Of a stretch of 24,695 nt of DNA, positions 1 to 8,589 are shown in pieces. Positions within the stretch are counted from its first letter, which is position 1, and the number at the start of each line of letters is the position of its first letter. The DNA is from an uncultured Bacteroides sp. (GTDB taxonomy: Bacteria > Bacteroidota > Bacteroidia > Bacteroidales > UBA932), in NCBI GenBank assembly GCA_900543205.1, contig UQQM01000026.1:1-24695 (forward strand), in the 5' to 3' direction. The translations under genes and the position numbers were made by a program. Below the pieces are notes generated by a model. The model had not been told where the DNA came from and made no database searches. It was given only the letters and a program-made list of their open reading frames with translations.

Positions 1-255
1 GAGTTCCTCGAGAAGCTCATCAGGGTGGCCCTTCCCCGTATCCGCGACTTCAACGGCATCGCCGAGAACATGGACGGCCGCGGAAACTACACTCTCGGTC
101 TCAAGGAGCAGATCATCTTCCCCGAGGTCGACATCGACAAGAACCCGCGCATTCACGGTCTTGAGATAACATTCGTAACCACGGCCCGCACCGACGAGGA
201 GTGCCGCGCGCTTCTCGCAGCCTTCGGCCTGCCTTTCAAGAAACACGACAAATAG
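1..255 (+). CDS. rplE: 50S ribosomal protein L5, 3' part
   Basis: The gene runs in from upstream of the window; the open frame is already in phase at base 1 and ends at TAA 253-255, leaving the last 84 residues. L5 binds 5S rRNA and contacts the P-site tRNA in the large subunit. The visible C-terminal half has the family features: [26 protein letters not shown] and the ending [17 protein letters not shown]. It is followed after 6 nt by rpsN, the normal L5-S14 order of the spc operon. The true start lies outside the window. Confidence 0.97.
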   Translation, partial: EFLEKLIRVALPRIRDFNGIAENMDGRGNYTLGLKEQIIFPEVDIDKNPRIHGLEITFVTTARTDEECRALLAAFGLPFKKHDK

Positions 256-261
256 GATATT

Positions 262-531
262 ATGGCAAAGGAATCAATGAAAGCCCGCGAGGTAAAGCGC
301 GCTAAACTTGTTGCTAAGTATGCAGAGAAGAGGAAGGCTCTCAAGGAGGCCGGCGACTGGGCTGCTCTCGACAAGCTCCCCAAGAACGCATCTCCGGTGC
401 GCCTTCACAACCGTTGCTCTCTGACCGGACGTCCCAAGGGATACATGAGGGCCTTCGGCATCAGCCGCATCCAGTTCCGCGAGATGGCCAGCAACGGACT
501 TATCCCTGGAGTAAAGAAGGCAAGTTGGTAA
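262..531 (+). CDS. rpsN: 30S ribosomal protein S14, zinc-independent form
   Basis: S14 belongs to the 3' domain of the 30S head. The 89-residue length is that of the long, zinc-free (C-) class rather than the roughly 61-residue zinc-ribbon class. Only one cysteine is present (in [12 protein letters not shown]), so the CxxC pairs of the zinc form are absent. The signature [19 protein letters not shown] and the ending GVKKASW are canonical. It lies between rplE (6-nt gap) and rpsH (21-nt gap) in the spc operon. Confidence 0.97.
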   Translation: MAKESMKAREVKRAKLVAKYAEKRKALKEAGDWAALDKLPKNASPVRLHNRCSLTGRPKGYMRAFGISRIQFREMASNGLIPGVKKASW

Positions 532-552
532 AAATTAAACTAAGTTAACGTT

Positions 553-948
553 ATGACTGATCCTATTGCAGATTACCTCACAAGAGTACGCAACGCATAT
601 AGTGCAGGCAAAAAGGTCGTGGAAGTGCCTTCTTCCAAGATGAAGGTGGCCATCACCCAGATTCTCTGTGAGAAAGGATATATCCTCAGCTACAAGGTGG
701 TTGAGGGCACCCCTTACAACACCATCAAGATAGCCTTGAAGTATCATCCCCAGACCAAGACGGCCGCAATCAGGAAAATCGAGCGCGTGTCCACTCCCGG
801 TCTCCGCAGATACACCGACGTGGAGAACATGCCCAGGGTCCTCAACGGACTCGGAATCGCAATCCTTTCCACTTCCAAGGGCATCGTGACCGACAAGGAG
901 GCCAAGGAGCTCGGCGTCGGCGGTGAGATTTTGTGCTATGTATATTAA
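553..948 (+). CDS. rpsH: 30S ribosomal protein S8
   Basis: S8 binds the central domain of 16S rRNA and in E. coli is the translational repressor of the spc operon. The product has 131 residues, the usual length. It starts MTDPIADYLTRVRNAY and contains STPGLRRYTDVENMPRV and the C-terminal hallmark GVGGEILCYVY. The ATG follows an A/T-rich gap without a clear Shine-Dalgarno sequence, as is common in Bacteroidota. Whether S8 represses this operon as in E. coli cannot be read from the window. Confidence 0.98.
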   Translation: MTDPIADYLTRVRNAYSAGKKVVEVPSSKMKVAITQILCEKGYILSYKVVEGTPYNTIKIALKYHPQTKTAAIRKIERVSTPGLRRYTDVENMPRVLNGLGIAILSTSKGIVTDKEAKELGVGGEILCYVY

Positions 949-967
949 TTTTAAAGATAGAAAATAG

Positions 968-1528
968 ATGTCACGAATTGGTAAATTGCCTGTAAGCCTT
1001 CCGTCCGGAGTGAGCGCCGAGCTTCTCCCCGGCAACGTGGTGAAGGTTAAAGGACCTCATGGAGAGATGAGCCAGAAGGTGGATCCGGCCATCAGCGTCA
1101 CCATTGAGGACAATCAGATCAAGTTCGCACGTCCTTCAGACCAGCCCCGCCACCGTTCGATGCACGGCCTCTACCGTGCTCTCGTGCACAACATGGTCCT
1201 GGGAGTCAGCGAGCAGTTCACCGTCAAGCAGGAGCTGGTGGGTGTGGGTTACCGTGTATCCATGAGCGGCAACATCCTCACCTTCTCCCTCGGTTATTCC
1301 CATGAGATTCAGCTGATGCTTCCTGCAGAGGTGCAGGCTGAGGTTCCCGATGTCCGCAAGGGTGAGAACCCCGTGCTCGTCCTCAAGAGCTGCGACAAGC
1401 AGCTGCTGGGCGAGGTGGCAGCCAAGATCCGTTCATTCCGCAAACCCGAACCTTACAAGGGCAAAGGTATCAAGTTCGTCGGCGAGCAGCTTCGTCGCAA
1501 GGCAGGCAAGACCGCCGCAGCAAAATAA
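968..1528 (+). CDS. rplF: 50S ribosomal protein L6
   Basis: L6 lies near the sarcin-ricin loop of 23S rRNA at the factor-binding site of the large subunit. The 186-residue product starts MSRIGKLPVSLPSGV, has the GVGYRVSMSGNILTFSLGYSH core, and ends with the L6 signature KPEPYKGKGIKFVGEQLRRK followed by a short Ala/Lys tail. Length and order (rpsH-rplF-rplR) are normal. The gap to rplR is 15 nt. Confidence 0.98.
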   Translation: MSRIGKLPVSLPSGVSAELLPGNVVKVKGPHGEMSQKVDPAISVTIEDNQIKFARPSDQPRHRSMHGLYRALVHNMVLGVSEQFTVKQELVGVGYRVSMSGNILTFSLGYSHEIQLMLPAEVQAEVPDVRKGENPVLVLKSCDKQLLGEVAAKIRSFRKPEPYKGKGIKFVGEQLRRKAGKTAAAK

Positions 1529-1543
1529 TAGGAGGATTGAATT

Positions 1544-1906
1544 ATGGCACTCAACAGAATTGAAAGAAGAAGAAGGATTCACTACCGCATACGCAAGCAT
1601 GTCAACGGAACTGCCGAGAGACCCCGTCTCGTGGTATTCCGCAGCAACAAGCAGATTTACGCCCAGGTCATCGACGACGAGCAGGGCAGGACTCTGTGCG
1701 CAGCCGCTTCCAATGACAAGGAGCTTGCGGCCCAGTGCAAGGGCAAGACCGGTATCGAGGCTGCAGCCATCGTGGGCAAGGCCGTTGCCGAGCGCGCTCT
1801 CGCCAAGGGCATAAACACCATCTGCTTCGACCGCGGAGGATACCTTTTCCACGGAAGGGTTAAGAGTTTGGCAGACGCTGCCCGTGAAGGCGGCCTCGTA
1901 TTCTAA
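1544..1906 (+). CDS. rplR: 50S ribosomal protein L18
   Basis: L18 binds 5S rRNA together with L5 and L25. The 120-residue product has the basic N-terminus [15 protein letters not shown], the strand [20 protein letters not shown] and the C-terminal [20 protein letters not shown] motif. Its ATG is preceded by a good Shine-Dalgarno sequence (TAGGAGG, about 1529-1535). Most genes in this operon lack one; this gene, rpmD and rplO are exceptions. Confidence 0.98.
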   Translation: MALNRIERRRRIHYRIRKHVNGTAERPRLVVFRSNKQIYAQVIDDEQGRTLCAAASNDKELAAQCKGKTGIEAAAIVGKAVAERALAKGINTICFDRGGYLFHGRVKSLADAAREGGLVF

Positions 1907-1917
1907 GAGACAGAACT

Positions 1918-2436
1918 ATGGCAAATACAAACGTTAAAAGAGTAAAGACTTCTGACCTTGAGCTCAAGGACAGACTGGTTGCCATCCAGAGGGTCACCAA
2001 GGTGACCAAGGGAGGCCGTCACTTCCGCTTCGCGGCCATCGTGGTCGTGGGAGACGAGAAGGGAGTTGTCGGCTACGGCCTCGGCAAGGCCAATGAGGTG
2101 ACCGCCGCTATCGCCAAGGGCGTTGAAGACGCCAAGAAGAATCTCGTGAAGATTCCCGTCATCAACACCACGATTCCTCATGAGCAGGAGGCCAAGTTCG
2201 GCGGTTCCCGCGTATTCATGAAGCCTGCCGCCCCCGGTACCGGCGTGAAGGCCGGCGGTGCGATGCGCGCAGTGTTCGAGTCAGTGGGCATTCAGAACGT
2301 GCTGGCGAAGTCAAAGGGTTCTTCCAACCCCCACAACCTCGTCAAGGCCACGGTTGCCGCCCTTACCCAGATGAGGGACGCCTACACCGTCGCAGGTCTC
2401 CGCGGCGTGCCCATGTCAAAGGTTTTCAACGGTTAA
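1918..2436 (+). CDS. rpsE: 30S ribosomal protein S5
   Basis: S5 contributes to decoding accuracy in the 30S body. The 172-residue product has the N-terminal double-stranded-RNA-binding fold ([19 protein letters not shown], then [19 protein letters not shown]). The C-terminal domain has [30 protein letters not shown] and [10 protein letters not shown]. The gene starts 11 nt after rplR. Its stop codon is embedded in the Shine-Dalgarno sequence of rpmD (TAAGGAGG). Confidence 0.98.
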   Translation: MANTNVKRVKTSDLELKDRLVAIQRVTKVTKGGRHFRFAAIVVVGDEKGVVGYGLGKANEVTAAIAKGVEDAKKNLVKIPVINTTIPHEQEAKFGGSRVFMKPAAPGTGVKAGGAMRAVFESVGIQNVLAKSKGSSNPHNLVKATVAALTQMRDAYTVAGLRGVPMSKVFNG

Positions 2437-2449
2437 GGAGGACACGACA

Positions 2450-2632
2450 ATGGCAAAGTACAGAATTACCCAGATTATCAGCAGCAACGGCGAGACCCAG
2501 AGGCAGAAGGACAACCTCCGCTGCCTTGGCGTGCGCCGCATGCATAAGACCGTAGAGGTGGAGAAGACTCCCGTGACCGCAGGTCAGGTGGCCAAGATTG
2601 CGCACCTCTGCAAAATTGAAGTAATTGACTAA
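2450..2632 (+). CDS. rpmD: 50S ribosomal protein L30
   Basis: L30 is a small single-domain protein of the large subunit. The 60-residue product MAKYRITQIISSNGETQRQK is followed by LRCLGVRRMHKTVEVEKTP, the family core, and by the helix VTAGQVAKIAHLCKIEVID. The spacing AAGGAGG-N8-ATG is near-ideal. The place between rpsE and rplO is the conserved spc order. Confidence 0.97.
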   Translation: MAKYRITQIISSNGETQRQKDNLRCLGVRRMHKTVEVEKTPVTAGQVAKIAHLCKIEVID

Positions 2633-2646
2633 GGAGGACCCGAAAG

Positions 2647-3096
2647 ATGAAACTTGAAAATTTGAAACCAGCTCCGGGTTCTACCCGTACCAGCAAGAGG
2701 CTCGGCCGCGGACAGGGTTCAGGCAAGGGCGGCACCGCGACCCGCGGTACCAAGGGTGCACAGGCCCGCGCCGGCTACGAGCACAAAATCGGCTTCGAAG
2801 GAGGTCAGATGCCTATCCAGCGCCGACTCCCGAAATTCGGCTTCAAGAACCCCACCAGGGTTGAATATCAGGCCGTGAACGTTTCCGACATCGAGGCTCT
2901 CGCAGCCAAGACCGGACTCAAGGAAATTGGCATAGCCGAAATCAAGGCGGCGAGACTGGCTGCCAGGACCGACCTCGTGAAGGTTCTCGGCCGTGGCGAG
3001 ATCAGCGCTGCAGTGACCGTCACCGCAGACGCCTTCTCCAAGTCAGCCATCGCTAAAATCGAAGCTGCCGGCGGAAAGGCAGTCGTAAACGAATAG
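2647..3096 (+). CDS. rplO: 50S ribosomal protein L15
   Basis: L15 is a late-assembling large-subunit protein with a long extended N-terminus that threads into 23S rRNA. The 149-residue product shows this Gly/Arg/Lys-rich extension (STRTSKRLGRGQGSGKGGTA), the GFEGGQMPIQRRLPKFGF signature and a globular C-terminal domain. An AAGGAGG ribosome-binding site lies just after the rpmD stop. Only 4 nt separate it from secY, which suggests coupled translation. Confidence 0.98.
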   Translation: MKLENLKPAPGSTRTSKRLGRGQGSGKGGTATRGTKGAQARAGYEHKIGFEGGQMPIQRRLPKFGFKNPTRVEYQAVNVSDIEALAAKTGLKEIGIAEIKAARLAARTDLVKVLGRGEISAAVTVTADAFSKSAIAKIEAAGGKAVVNE

Positions 3097-3100
3097 TCCT

Positions 3101-4435
3101 ATGAAATTCGTTGAGACTATAAAGAACATCTTCAAGATAGAGGAGCTCCGCAAGAGACTCATCTACACATTCCTCCTCATCCTGGTCTACAGGTTGGGGT
3201 GCTTTGTGGTGCTTCCGGGCATTGATGCGTCCATGCTTGCCACTCTTCAGGACAGCACTCAGGAAGGCCTCGTCGGACTGCTCAACATGTTCTCCGGCGG
3301 TGCCTTCGGAAATGCTTCCATCTTTGCGCTCGGCGTGATGCCCTATATCTCGGCATCCATCGTCATCCAGCTTCTCGGAGTTTTCGTGCCTTATTTCAGG
3401 AAGCTCCAGATGGAGGGTGAGAGCGGCCGCAAGAAGATGAACCAGATGACGAGGTGGCTGACCGTCGCCATCATCTGCATCCAGGGCCCCGCCTACATGG
3501 CGGCCGTCCACAGCCAGATTCCCGCTGCGGCTTTCGTTGCGGTGAACCAGCTCGGATGGAGCAACTTCATGTTCAACCTTGTCTCCACCGTAATTCTCAT
3601 GGCCGGCTCCATGTTCGTGATGTGGCTCGGCGAGAGAATCACCGACAGGGGAATCGGCAACGGAATATCGCTCATCATCATGATCGGTATCGTGGCCCGT
3701 CTCCCTTACGCGCTGTTCGCTGAAATCGGCGAGAAGCTGTCCATCAACAACGGCGGTCTGCTGCTCATCATCGTGGAACTCCTTATTTGGTTCTTCGTGA
3801 TTATCGCTGCCATCGCTCTCGTGCAGGCGGTCCGCAGGGTTCCCGTACAGTATGCGAAGAGGGTGGTCGGCAACCGTCAGTACGGCGGAGTGCGCCAGTA
3901 CATCCCTCTCAAGATCAACGCTGCGGGCGTCATGCCTATCATCTTTGCACAGGCCCTGATGCTCTTCCCTCTGATTTTCTCCCGCTGGGATGCGACCAGA
4001 GGACTTGCAGCTACGCTGAGCAACTATACCGGTTTCTGGTATAACTTCATATTCTTCATCCTCATCGTTGTCTTCACCTGGTTCTATACCGCCGTCACCG
4101 TCAACCCGACCATGATGGCCGAGAGCATGAAGCGTGACGGAGGATTCATACCCGGAGTGAAGCCTGGCAAGAAGACCGTGGAGTACCTCGACACCATCAT
4201 GACGAGGATCACCCTTCCCGGTTCATTCGCGCTTGGCATCATTGCCATTCTTCCCGCGATTGCGATGATTTTCGGCGTCAACAACCAGTTCGCAAGCTTC
4301 TTCGGCGGAACTTCGCTGCTGATTCTTGTGGGAGTTGTGCTCGATACTCTGCAGCGCGTGGAAAGTTATCTGCTGATGCGTCACTATGACGGCCTCATGA
4401 AGACGGGCCGGATCAGCGGACGTTCAGGAATGTAG
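3101..4435 (+). CDS. secY: Protein translocase subunit SecY
   Basis: SecY is the channel of the Sec translocon in the inner membrane. The 444-residue product has about ten hydrophobic segments. Family landmarks are FSGGAFGNASIFALGVMPYI (64-83), the TDRGIGNGISLIIMIGI turn (181-197), RRVPVQYAKR (245-254) in the cytosolic loop that contacts SecA and the ribosome, PLKINAAGVMPIIFA (269-283), and GGTSLLILVGVVLDT near the end. It sits in its usual place between rplO and map. There is no adk between secY and map, as expected for Bacteroidota. Confidence 0.98.
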   Translation: MKFVETIKNIFKIEELRKRLIYTFLLILVYRLGCFVVLPGIDASMLATLQDSTQEGLVGLLNMFSGGAFGNASIFALGVMPYISASIVIQLLGVFVPYFRKLQMEGESGRKKMNQMTRWLTVAIICIQGPAYMAAVHSQIPAAAFVAVNQLGWSNFMFNLVSTVILMAGSMFVMWLGERITDRGIGNGISLIIMIGIVARLPYALFAEIGEKLSINNGGLLLIIVELLIWFFVIIAAIALVQAVRRVPVQYAKRVVGNRQYGGVRQYIPLKINAAGVMPIIFAQALMLFPLIFSRWDATRGLAATLSNYTGFWYNFIFFILIVVFTWFYTAVTVNPTMMAESMKRDGGFIPGVKPGKKTVEYLDTIMTRITLPGSFALGIIAILPAIAMIFGVNNQFASFFGGTSLLILVGVVLDTLQRVESYLLMRHYDGLMKTGRISGRSGM

Positions 4436-4460
4436 TTCTTTGAATTAAAATTGCAAGGTT

Positions 4461-5240
4461 GTGGTAAGGCCCAAGACAGAGGAAGAAATCGAGCTTTTGC
4501 GCGAGAATGCCATTCTCGTCTCCAAGACATTGGCAGAAGTCGGCAAGGCGGTCGCCCCCGGTGTGACAACTATGGAGTTGAATAGGGTGGCCGAGACTTT
4601 TATCCGTGACAATGGAGCGGTTCCGAGCTTCCTGGGTTTCGAGGGCTTCCCCGCCGCCATCTGCGCTTCAGTCAACGATACCGTCGTGCACGGATTCCCG
4701 TCCGACTATGTCCTCAAGGAAGGCGACATCGTCTCCTGCGACATAGGCACGCTCTACAAGGGCTACAACGGCGACTCCGCCTATACTTTCCCGGTAGGGG
4801 AGGTGGACGAGAGGACCCGCCAGCTGCTTGATGTGACCAAGGAGTCGTTGTACAGGGGCATAGCCGCGGCGGTTGCGGGGGCGAGGATCGGTGACATCGG
4901 ATACGCGGTACAGTCGTATGCCGAATCGTTCGGATTCTCGGTGGTGCGCGAGCTTGAAGGCCATGGCATAGGCAAGGGAATGCATGAGAACCCCGGCGTG
5001 CCCAATTATGGAAGGCGCGGCAAGGGGCCCCAGCTCTTCGAGGGCGAGGTCATCTGCATCGAACCTATGATCAACGCCGGAGGCAAGGCCGTCTATCTCG
5101 ACAGGAACGGATGGGCGGTGCATACAGCGGACCACAGGAATTCGGCTCACTTCGAGCTTACGGTTGTTGTCCGGAGGGGCCGGGCCGAGCAGCTTTCAAC
5201 CTTCGATTTTATCGAGAAAGATGGCAAGATTAAATTTTAA
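4461..5240 (+). CDS. map: Type I methionine aminopeptidase, GTG start
   Basis: The enzyme removes the N-terminal methionine from new proteins in the cytosol. The 259-residue product has all five metal ligands with the spacing of the E. coli enzyme: D94 (CDIG), D105 (GDSA), H168 (GHGIG), E201 (IEPM) and E232 (HFELT). The only suitable start is GTG 4461, giving VRPKTEEEIELL, which lines up with the usual N-terminus; no in-frame ATG lies nearby. It lacks the zinc-finger extension of eukaryotic-type enzymes. Location in the secY-infA interval is typical. Confidence 0.96.
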   Translation: MVRPKTEEEIELLRENAILVSKTLAEVGKAVAPGVTTMELNRVAETFIRDNGAVPSFLGFEGFPAAICASVNDTVVHGFPSDYVLKEGDIVSCDIGTLYKGYNGDSAYTFPVGEVDERTRQLLDVTKESLYRGIAAAVAGARIGDIGYAVQSYAESFGFSVVRELEGHGIGKGMHENPGVPNYGRRGKGPQLFEGEVICIEPMINAGGKAVYLDRNGWAVHTADHRNSAHFELTVVVRRGRAEQLSTFDFIEKDGKIKF

Positions 5241-5252
5241 GTGTAATTTTTT

Positions 5253-5471
5253 ATGTCAAAACAAGTAGCAATAGAACAAGATGGAAAGGTTATCGAGACC
5301 CTTCCGAACGCGATGTTCAAAGTCGAGCTTGAGAATGGTCACGTCCTGCTCTGCAACATTTCGGGCAAGATGAGGATGAACTTTATCCATATTCTTCTTG
5401 GCGACCGAGTTAGAGTAGAAATTTCACCTTATGATTTAACCAAGGGCAGAATATCTTTCAGATACAAATAA
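5253..5471 (+). CDS. infA: Translation initiation factor IF-1
   Basis: IF-1 is a single OB-fold (S1-like) protein that blocks the ribosomal A site during initiation. The 72-residue product has exactly the family length, with the conserved [19 protein letters not shown] and [18 protein letters not shown] segments. It is 12 nt downstream of map and 12 nt upstream of rpmJ, the usual order at the spc/alpha junction. Confidence 0.97.
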   Translation: MSKQVAIEQDGKVIETLPNAMFKVELENGHVLLCNISGKMRMNFIHILLGDRVRVEISPYDLTKGRISFRYK

Positions 5472-5483
5472 AAAATTACAGAT

Positions 5484-5600
5484 ATGAAAGTCAAGACATC
5501 CATCAAGAAGCGTAGCGAGGACTGCAAGATTGTGAGACGTAAAGGCCGTCTTTACGTCATCTGCAAGAAGAATCCCAAGTTCAAGATGCGCCAAGGTTAA
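5484..5600 (+). CDS. rpmJ: 50S ribosomal protein L36, zinc-ligand-poor form
   Basis: This 38-codon gene is read directly from the sequence: ATG 5484, TAA 5598-5600, product starting [19 protein letters not shown] and ending [12 protein letters not shown]. Its length is identical to E. coli L36. Two of the four zinc ligands are replaced (Ser at position 11, Phe at 33), while C14 and C27 remain. It is therefore a C- type protein that probably does not bind zinc. It lies between infA and rpsM, the normal position. Confidence 0.95.
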   Translation: MKVKTSIKKRSEDCKIVRRKGRLYVICKKNPKFKMRQG

Positions 5601-5631
5601 TAATCAGTAAACAATAAAGTAAAGTATAATT

Positions 5632-6009
5632 ATGGCAAGAATAGCCGGTGTTGATTTACCGAACAACAAACAGGGAGAGATAGGTCTTACCTATATCTAC
5701 GGAATCGGCCGCCCCTCTGCGAAGAGGATTCTTGAGAAGTGCGGAATCGATCCTTCTATCAAAGTCGGTGACTGGAACGACGATCAGGTTGCCAAGATCC
5801 GTGCTGAAATCAACGAGGAGTACAAGATCGAAGGTGAGCTCCGTTCTTCAGTCCAGATGTCCATCAAGCGTCTCATGGACATCGGCTGCTACCGCGGCAT
5901 CCGTCACCGTCTCGGACTTCCCGTGCGCGGACAGAGCACCAAGAACAACGCCCGTACCCGCAAGGGCCGCAAGAAGACCGTTGCCAACAAGAAGAAGGCC
6001 ACCAAGTAA
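5632..6009 (+). CDS. rpsM: 30S ribosomal protein S13
   Basis: S13 sits in the 30S head and forms intersubunit bridges to L5. The 125-residue product starts [21 protein letters not shown] and has the helix-two-turn-helix [16 protein letters not shown]. Its C-terminus carries the rRNA/tRNA-contacting [20 protein letters not shown] motif and a polybasic tail. It is the first gene of the alpha-operon block; the 31-nt A/T-rich gap before it shows no convincing promoter or S4-binding structure. Confidence 0.98.
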   Translation: MARIAGVDLPNNKQGEIGLTYIYGIGRPSAKRILEKCGIDPSIKVGDWNDDQVAKIRAEINEEYKIEGELRSSVQMSIKRLMDIGCYRGIRHRLGLPVRGQSTKNNARTRKGRKKTVANKKKATK

Positions 6010-6022
6010 AAATTGATGAACT

Positions 6023-6409
6023 ATGGCAAAGAAAACTACAACATCCAAGAGGGTTGTCAAGGTTGAAGCTTATGGCGAGGCCCATATTTCATCGACCTTC
6101 AACAACGTGATAGTGTCCCTCACCAACGCCCAGGGACAGGTCATCAGCTGGAGCTCCGCCGGAAAGTGCGGCTTCAGAGGCTCGAAGAAGAACACTCCCT
6201 ACGCCGCCCAGATGGCTGCCGAGGATGCGGCGAAGACCGCTTTCGACGCCGGTCTGCGCAGAGTGAAGTGCTATGTGAAGGGTCCGGGAGCAGGACGTGA
6301 GTCCGCCATCCGCACCATCAACAATGCAGGCATCGTGGTCACCGAGATCGTGGACGTGACCCCCATGCCCCACAACGGATGCCGACCTAAAGGCCGTCGT
6401 AAAGTTTAA
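6023..6409 (+). CDS. rpsK: 30S ribosomal protein S11
   Basis: S11 lies on the 30S platform at the mRNA exit channel. The 128-residue product contains [39 protein letters not shown] and [19 protein letters not shown], and ends with [16 protein letters not shown], all characteristic. It starts 13 nt after rpsM. Confidence 0.98.
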   Translation: MAKKTTTSKRVVKVEAYGEAHISSTFNNVIVSLTNAQGQVISWSSAGKCGFRGSKKNTPYAAQMAAEDAAKTAFDAGLRRVKCYVKGPGAGRESAIRTINNAGIVVTEIVDVTPMPHNGCRPKGRRKV

Positions 6410-6429
6410 TCATATAAAGCAAGACTACT

Positions 6430-7032
6430 ATGGCAAGATATACAGGTCCCAGCACCAAGATCGCCCGTAAGTTCGGCGAGCCCATTTTCGGGTCAGACAA
6501 GTATTTTGAGAAGAGGAACTATCCTCCGGGACAGCATGGCCTCGCCGCGAAGCGCAAGAAGCAGAAGGACTACTCCATGCAGCTGAAGGAGAAGCAGAAG
6601 GTGAAGTACATGTACGGAGTCCTCGAGCGCCAGTTCCACAACACCTACAACAAGGCGTCCCGCATGGCAGGACAGAAGGGTGAGAACCTCATCTTCCTCC
6701 TCGAGTCCCGTCTTGACAACATCGTGTACCGTCTCGGAATAGCTCCGACCCGTGCGGCCGCCCGTCAGCTCGTGTCACATCACCACATCACCCTCAACGG
6801 TTCGGTATGCTCCATCCCCTCCACCCAGGTGAAGCCCGGAGACACCGTAGCGGTAAGGGAGAGGTCCAAGAGCCTCGAGGTCATCCAGAACAGCGTCGCT
6901 TCCGTGACCAAGTACTCATGGCTTGACTTCGACAGCAAGAATCTCGTCGGCAAGTACCTCAACGTGCCCGCCAGGACCGAGATTCCCGAGAACATCAACG
7001 AGCAGCTTATCGTCGACCTCTATTCCAAGTAA
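6430..7032 (+). CDS. rpsD: 30S ribosomal protein S4
   Basis: S4 is a primary 16S rRNA-binding protein and, in E. coli, the translational repressor of the alpha operon. The 200-residue product has an N-terminal domain without the cysteine cluster of zinc-binding S4 variants. It has the NYPPGQHG motif and an S4 RNA-binding domain ([20 protein letters not shown], then HHHITLNG). Gene order rpsM-rpsK-rpsD-rpoA-rplQ is fully conserved. Confidence 0.98.
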   Translation: MARYTGPSTKIARKFGEPIFGSDKYFEKRNYPPGQHGLAAKRKKQKDYSMQLKEKQKVKYMYGVLERQFHNTYNKASRMAGQKGENLIFLLESRLDNIVYRLGIAPTRAAARQLVSHHHITLNGSVCSIPSTQVKPGDTVAVRERSKSLEVIQNSVASVTKYSWLDFDSKNLVGKYLNVPARTEIPENINEQLIVDLYSK

Positions 7033-7051
7033 AATCTAACACCGTAGCAAT

Positions 7052-8065
7052 ATGGCAATCTTAGCATTTCAGAAACCTGACAAGGTCATCATGCTTGAAA
7101 GCACCGATACCGTCGGCCGCTTCGAGTTCCGTCCTCTGGAGCCCGGATACGGTCAGACCATCGGAAATGCTCTTCGTCGCATCCTGCTGGCCTCTCTCGA
7201 GGGTTTCGCCATCAGCCAGATAAGAATCTCCGGCGTGGACCAGGAGTTCGCGACCATCCCGGGCGTGATCGAGGGTATGCAGGACATCATCCTGAACCTC
7301 AAGCAGGTGCGCTTCCGCCGCATGGTCGAGTCTGTCGACACTGAGACGGCGAACATCGTAATCAGCGGCAAGCAGGAGTTCACGGCAGAGGATATCTCCA
7401 AGGGATTGTCTTCTTTTATGGTGTTGAACCCGGAACTTCACATCTGTTCTCTCGAGCCCTCGGTGAAGCTTGAGATTTCCCTCACGATAACCAAGGGACG
7501 CGGCTTCGTGCCGGCGGAGGAGAGCAGGGACGAGAATACCCCCATCGGAACGATTCCCGTTGACGCTATCTACACTCCCATCCGCAAGGTGAACTGGAGC
7601 GTGGAGAACTATCGTGTCGAGCAGAAGACCGACTACGAGAAGCTCAACCTCGAAATCGTGACCGACGGCTCGATTTCACCCAACTCGGCCCTCCATGAGG
7701 CTGCAAGCATCCTCATCTATCACTTCAAGCTGTTCACCGACGACAAGAAGATGTCCCTGGAGAACACCGTGGAGCCCGACAGCAAGGAGCTTGACGAGGA
7801 ATCACTCCGCATGAGGCATCTGCTCCTTACCAAGCTCTCCGACGTGGGACTTTCGGTGAGGGCGTTCAACTGCCTCAAGGCGGCCGATATCGACACCTTC
7901 GCCGATCTCGTGTCATATTCCCGTGCCGAGCTGATGAAGTTCCGTAATTTCGGACGCAGGTCTCTCAACGAAATCGACCTCCTGGTCGAGAAGATGAAGC
8001 TCTCGTTCGGAATGGATGTCAGAAAGTACAATATCGAACCCAAGAAAAAGAACGTTGAAAGATGA
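7052..8065 (+). CDS. rpoA: RNA polymerase alpha subunit
   Basis: Alpha dimerises to start RNA polymerase assembly. The 337-residue product has an N-terminal domain (1-about 230) with [20 protein letters not shown] and [16 protein letters not shown] charged linker follows, then a C-terminal domain (about 255-320). The UP-element and activator-contact arginine (E. coli R265) is R270 in [14 protein letters not shown]. The C-terminus is basic. The stop codon overlaps the rplQ start as ATGA, so the two are translationally coupled. Confidence 0.98.
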   Translation: MAILAFQKPDKVIMLESTDTVGRFEFRPLEPGYGQTIGNALRRILLASLEGFAISQIRISGVDQEFATIPGVIEGMQDIILNLKQVRFRRMVESVDTETANIVISGKQEFTAEDISKGLSSFMVLNPELHICSLEPSVKLEISLTITKGRGFVPAEESRDENTPIGTIPVDAIYTPIRKVNWSVENYRVEQKTDYEKLNLEIVTDGSISPNSALHEAASILIYHFKLFTDDKKMSLENTVEPDSKELDEESLRMRHLLLTKLSDVGLSVRAFNCLKAADIDTFADLVSYSRAELMKFRNFGRRSLNEIDLLVEKMKLSFGMDVRKYNIEPKKKNVER

Positions 8066-8589
8066 GACACAATAAAGCAGTAAATCATCTTGGTCGCAAG
8101 AGCGGACACCGCAAGGCCCTTCTTTCCAACATGGCGACTTCTCTCATAATGCACAAGAGAATCAACACCACCGTTGCCAAGGCCAAGGCCCTGAAGTCTT
8201 ACGTCGAGCCGCTTATCACCAAGAGCAAGGAGGATACGACCCACAACCGCCGTATCGTCTTCAGTTATCTCAAGTCCAAGGAGGCTGTCACCGAGCTTTT
8301 CCGTACGATCGCTCCCAAGATTGCGGATCGTCCCGGCGGATACACCCGCGTGCTCCATACCGGCTTCCGCAAGGGTGACGCCGCTGAAATGGCTCTGATT
8401 GAGCTCGTTGACTTCAACGAGGCAGCACTCGCTTCCGCAGCCAAGACCGCAAAGAAGACCACCCGTCGCGGCCGCAGCGGAAAGAAGGCTGAGGCAGCTG
8501 TTGAAGCGCCCAAGGCCGCCGAAGCTCCCGTAGCGGAGCCTGCGGCACCTGCAGCCCCTGCAGCTTCAGAGGAGCCTAAGGCTGAGTAA
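8062..8589 (+). CDS. rplQ: 50S ribosomal protein L17 with Ala/Pro/Glu-rich tail
   Basis: L17 lies near the peptide exit tunnel of the large subunit. Residues 1-118 are the normal L17 fold ([20 protein letters not shown], then [20 protein letters not shown]). Residues about 119-175 are a low-complexity extension: first Lys/Arg-rich ([12 protein letters not shown]), then Ala/Pro/Glu-rich, ending SEEPKAE. The tail makes the protein about 50 residues longer than E. coli L17. The last 14 nt overlap the 3' end of the convergent aroD-aroA fusion gene. Confidence 0.97.
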   Translation: MRHNKAVNHLGRKSGHRKALLSNMATSLIMHKRINTTVAKAKALKSYVEPLITKSKEDTTHNRRIVFSYLKSKEAVTELFRTIAPKIADRPGGYTRVLHTGFRKGDAAEMALIELVDFNEAALASAAKTAKKTTRRGRSGKKAEAAVEAPKAAEAPVAEPAAPAAPAASEEPKAE

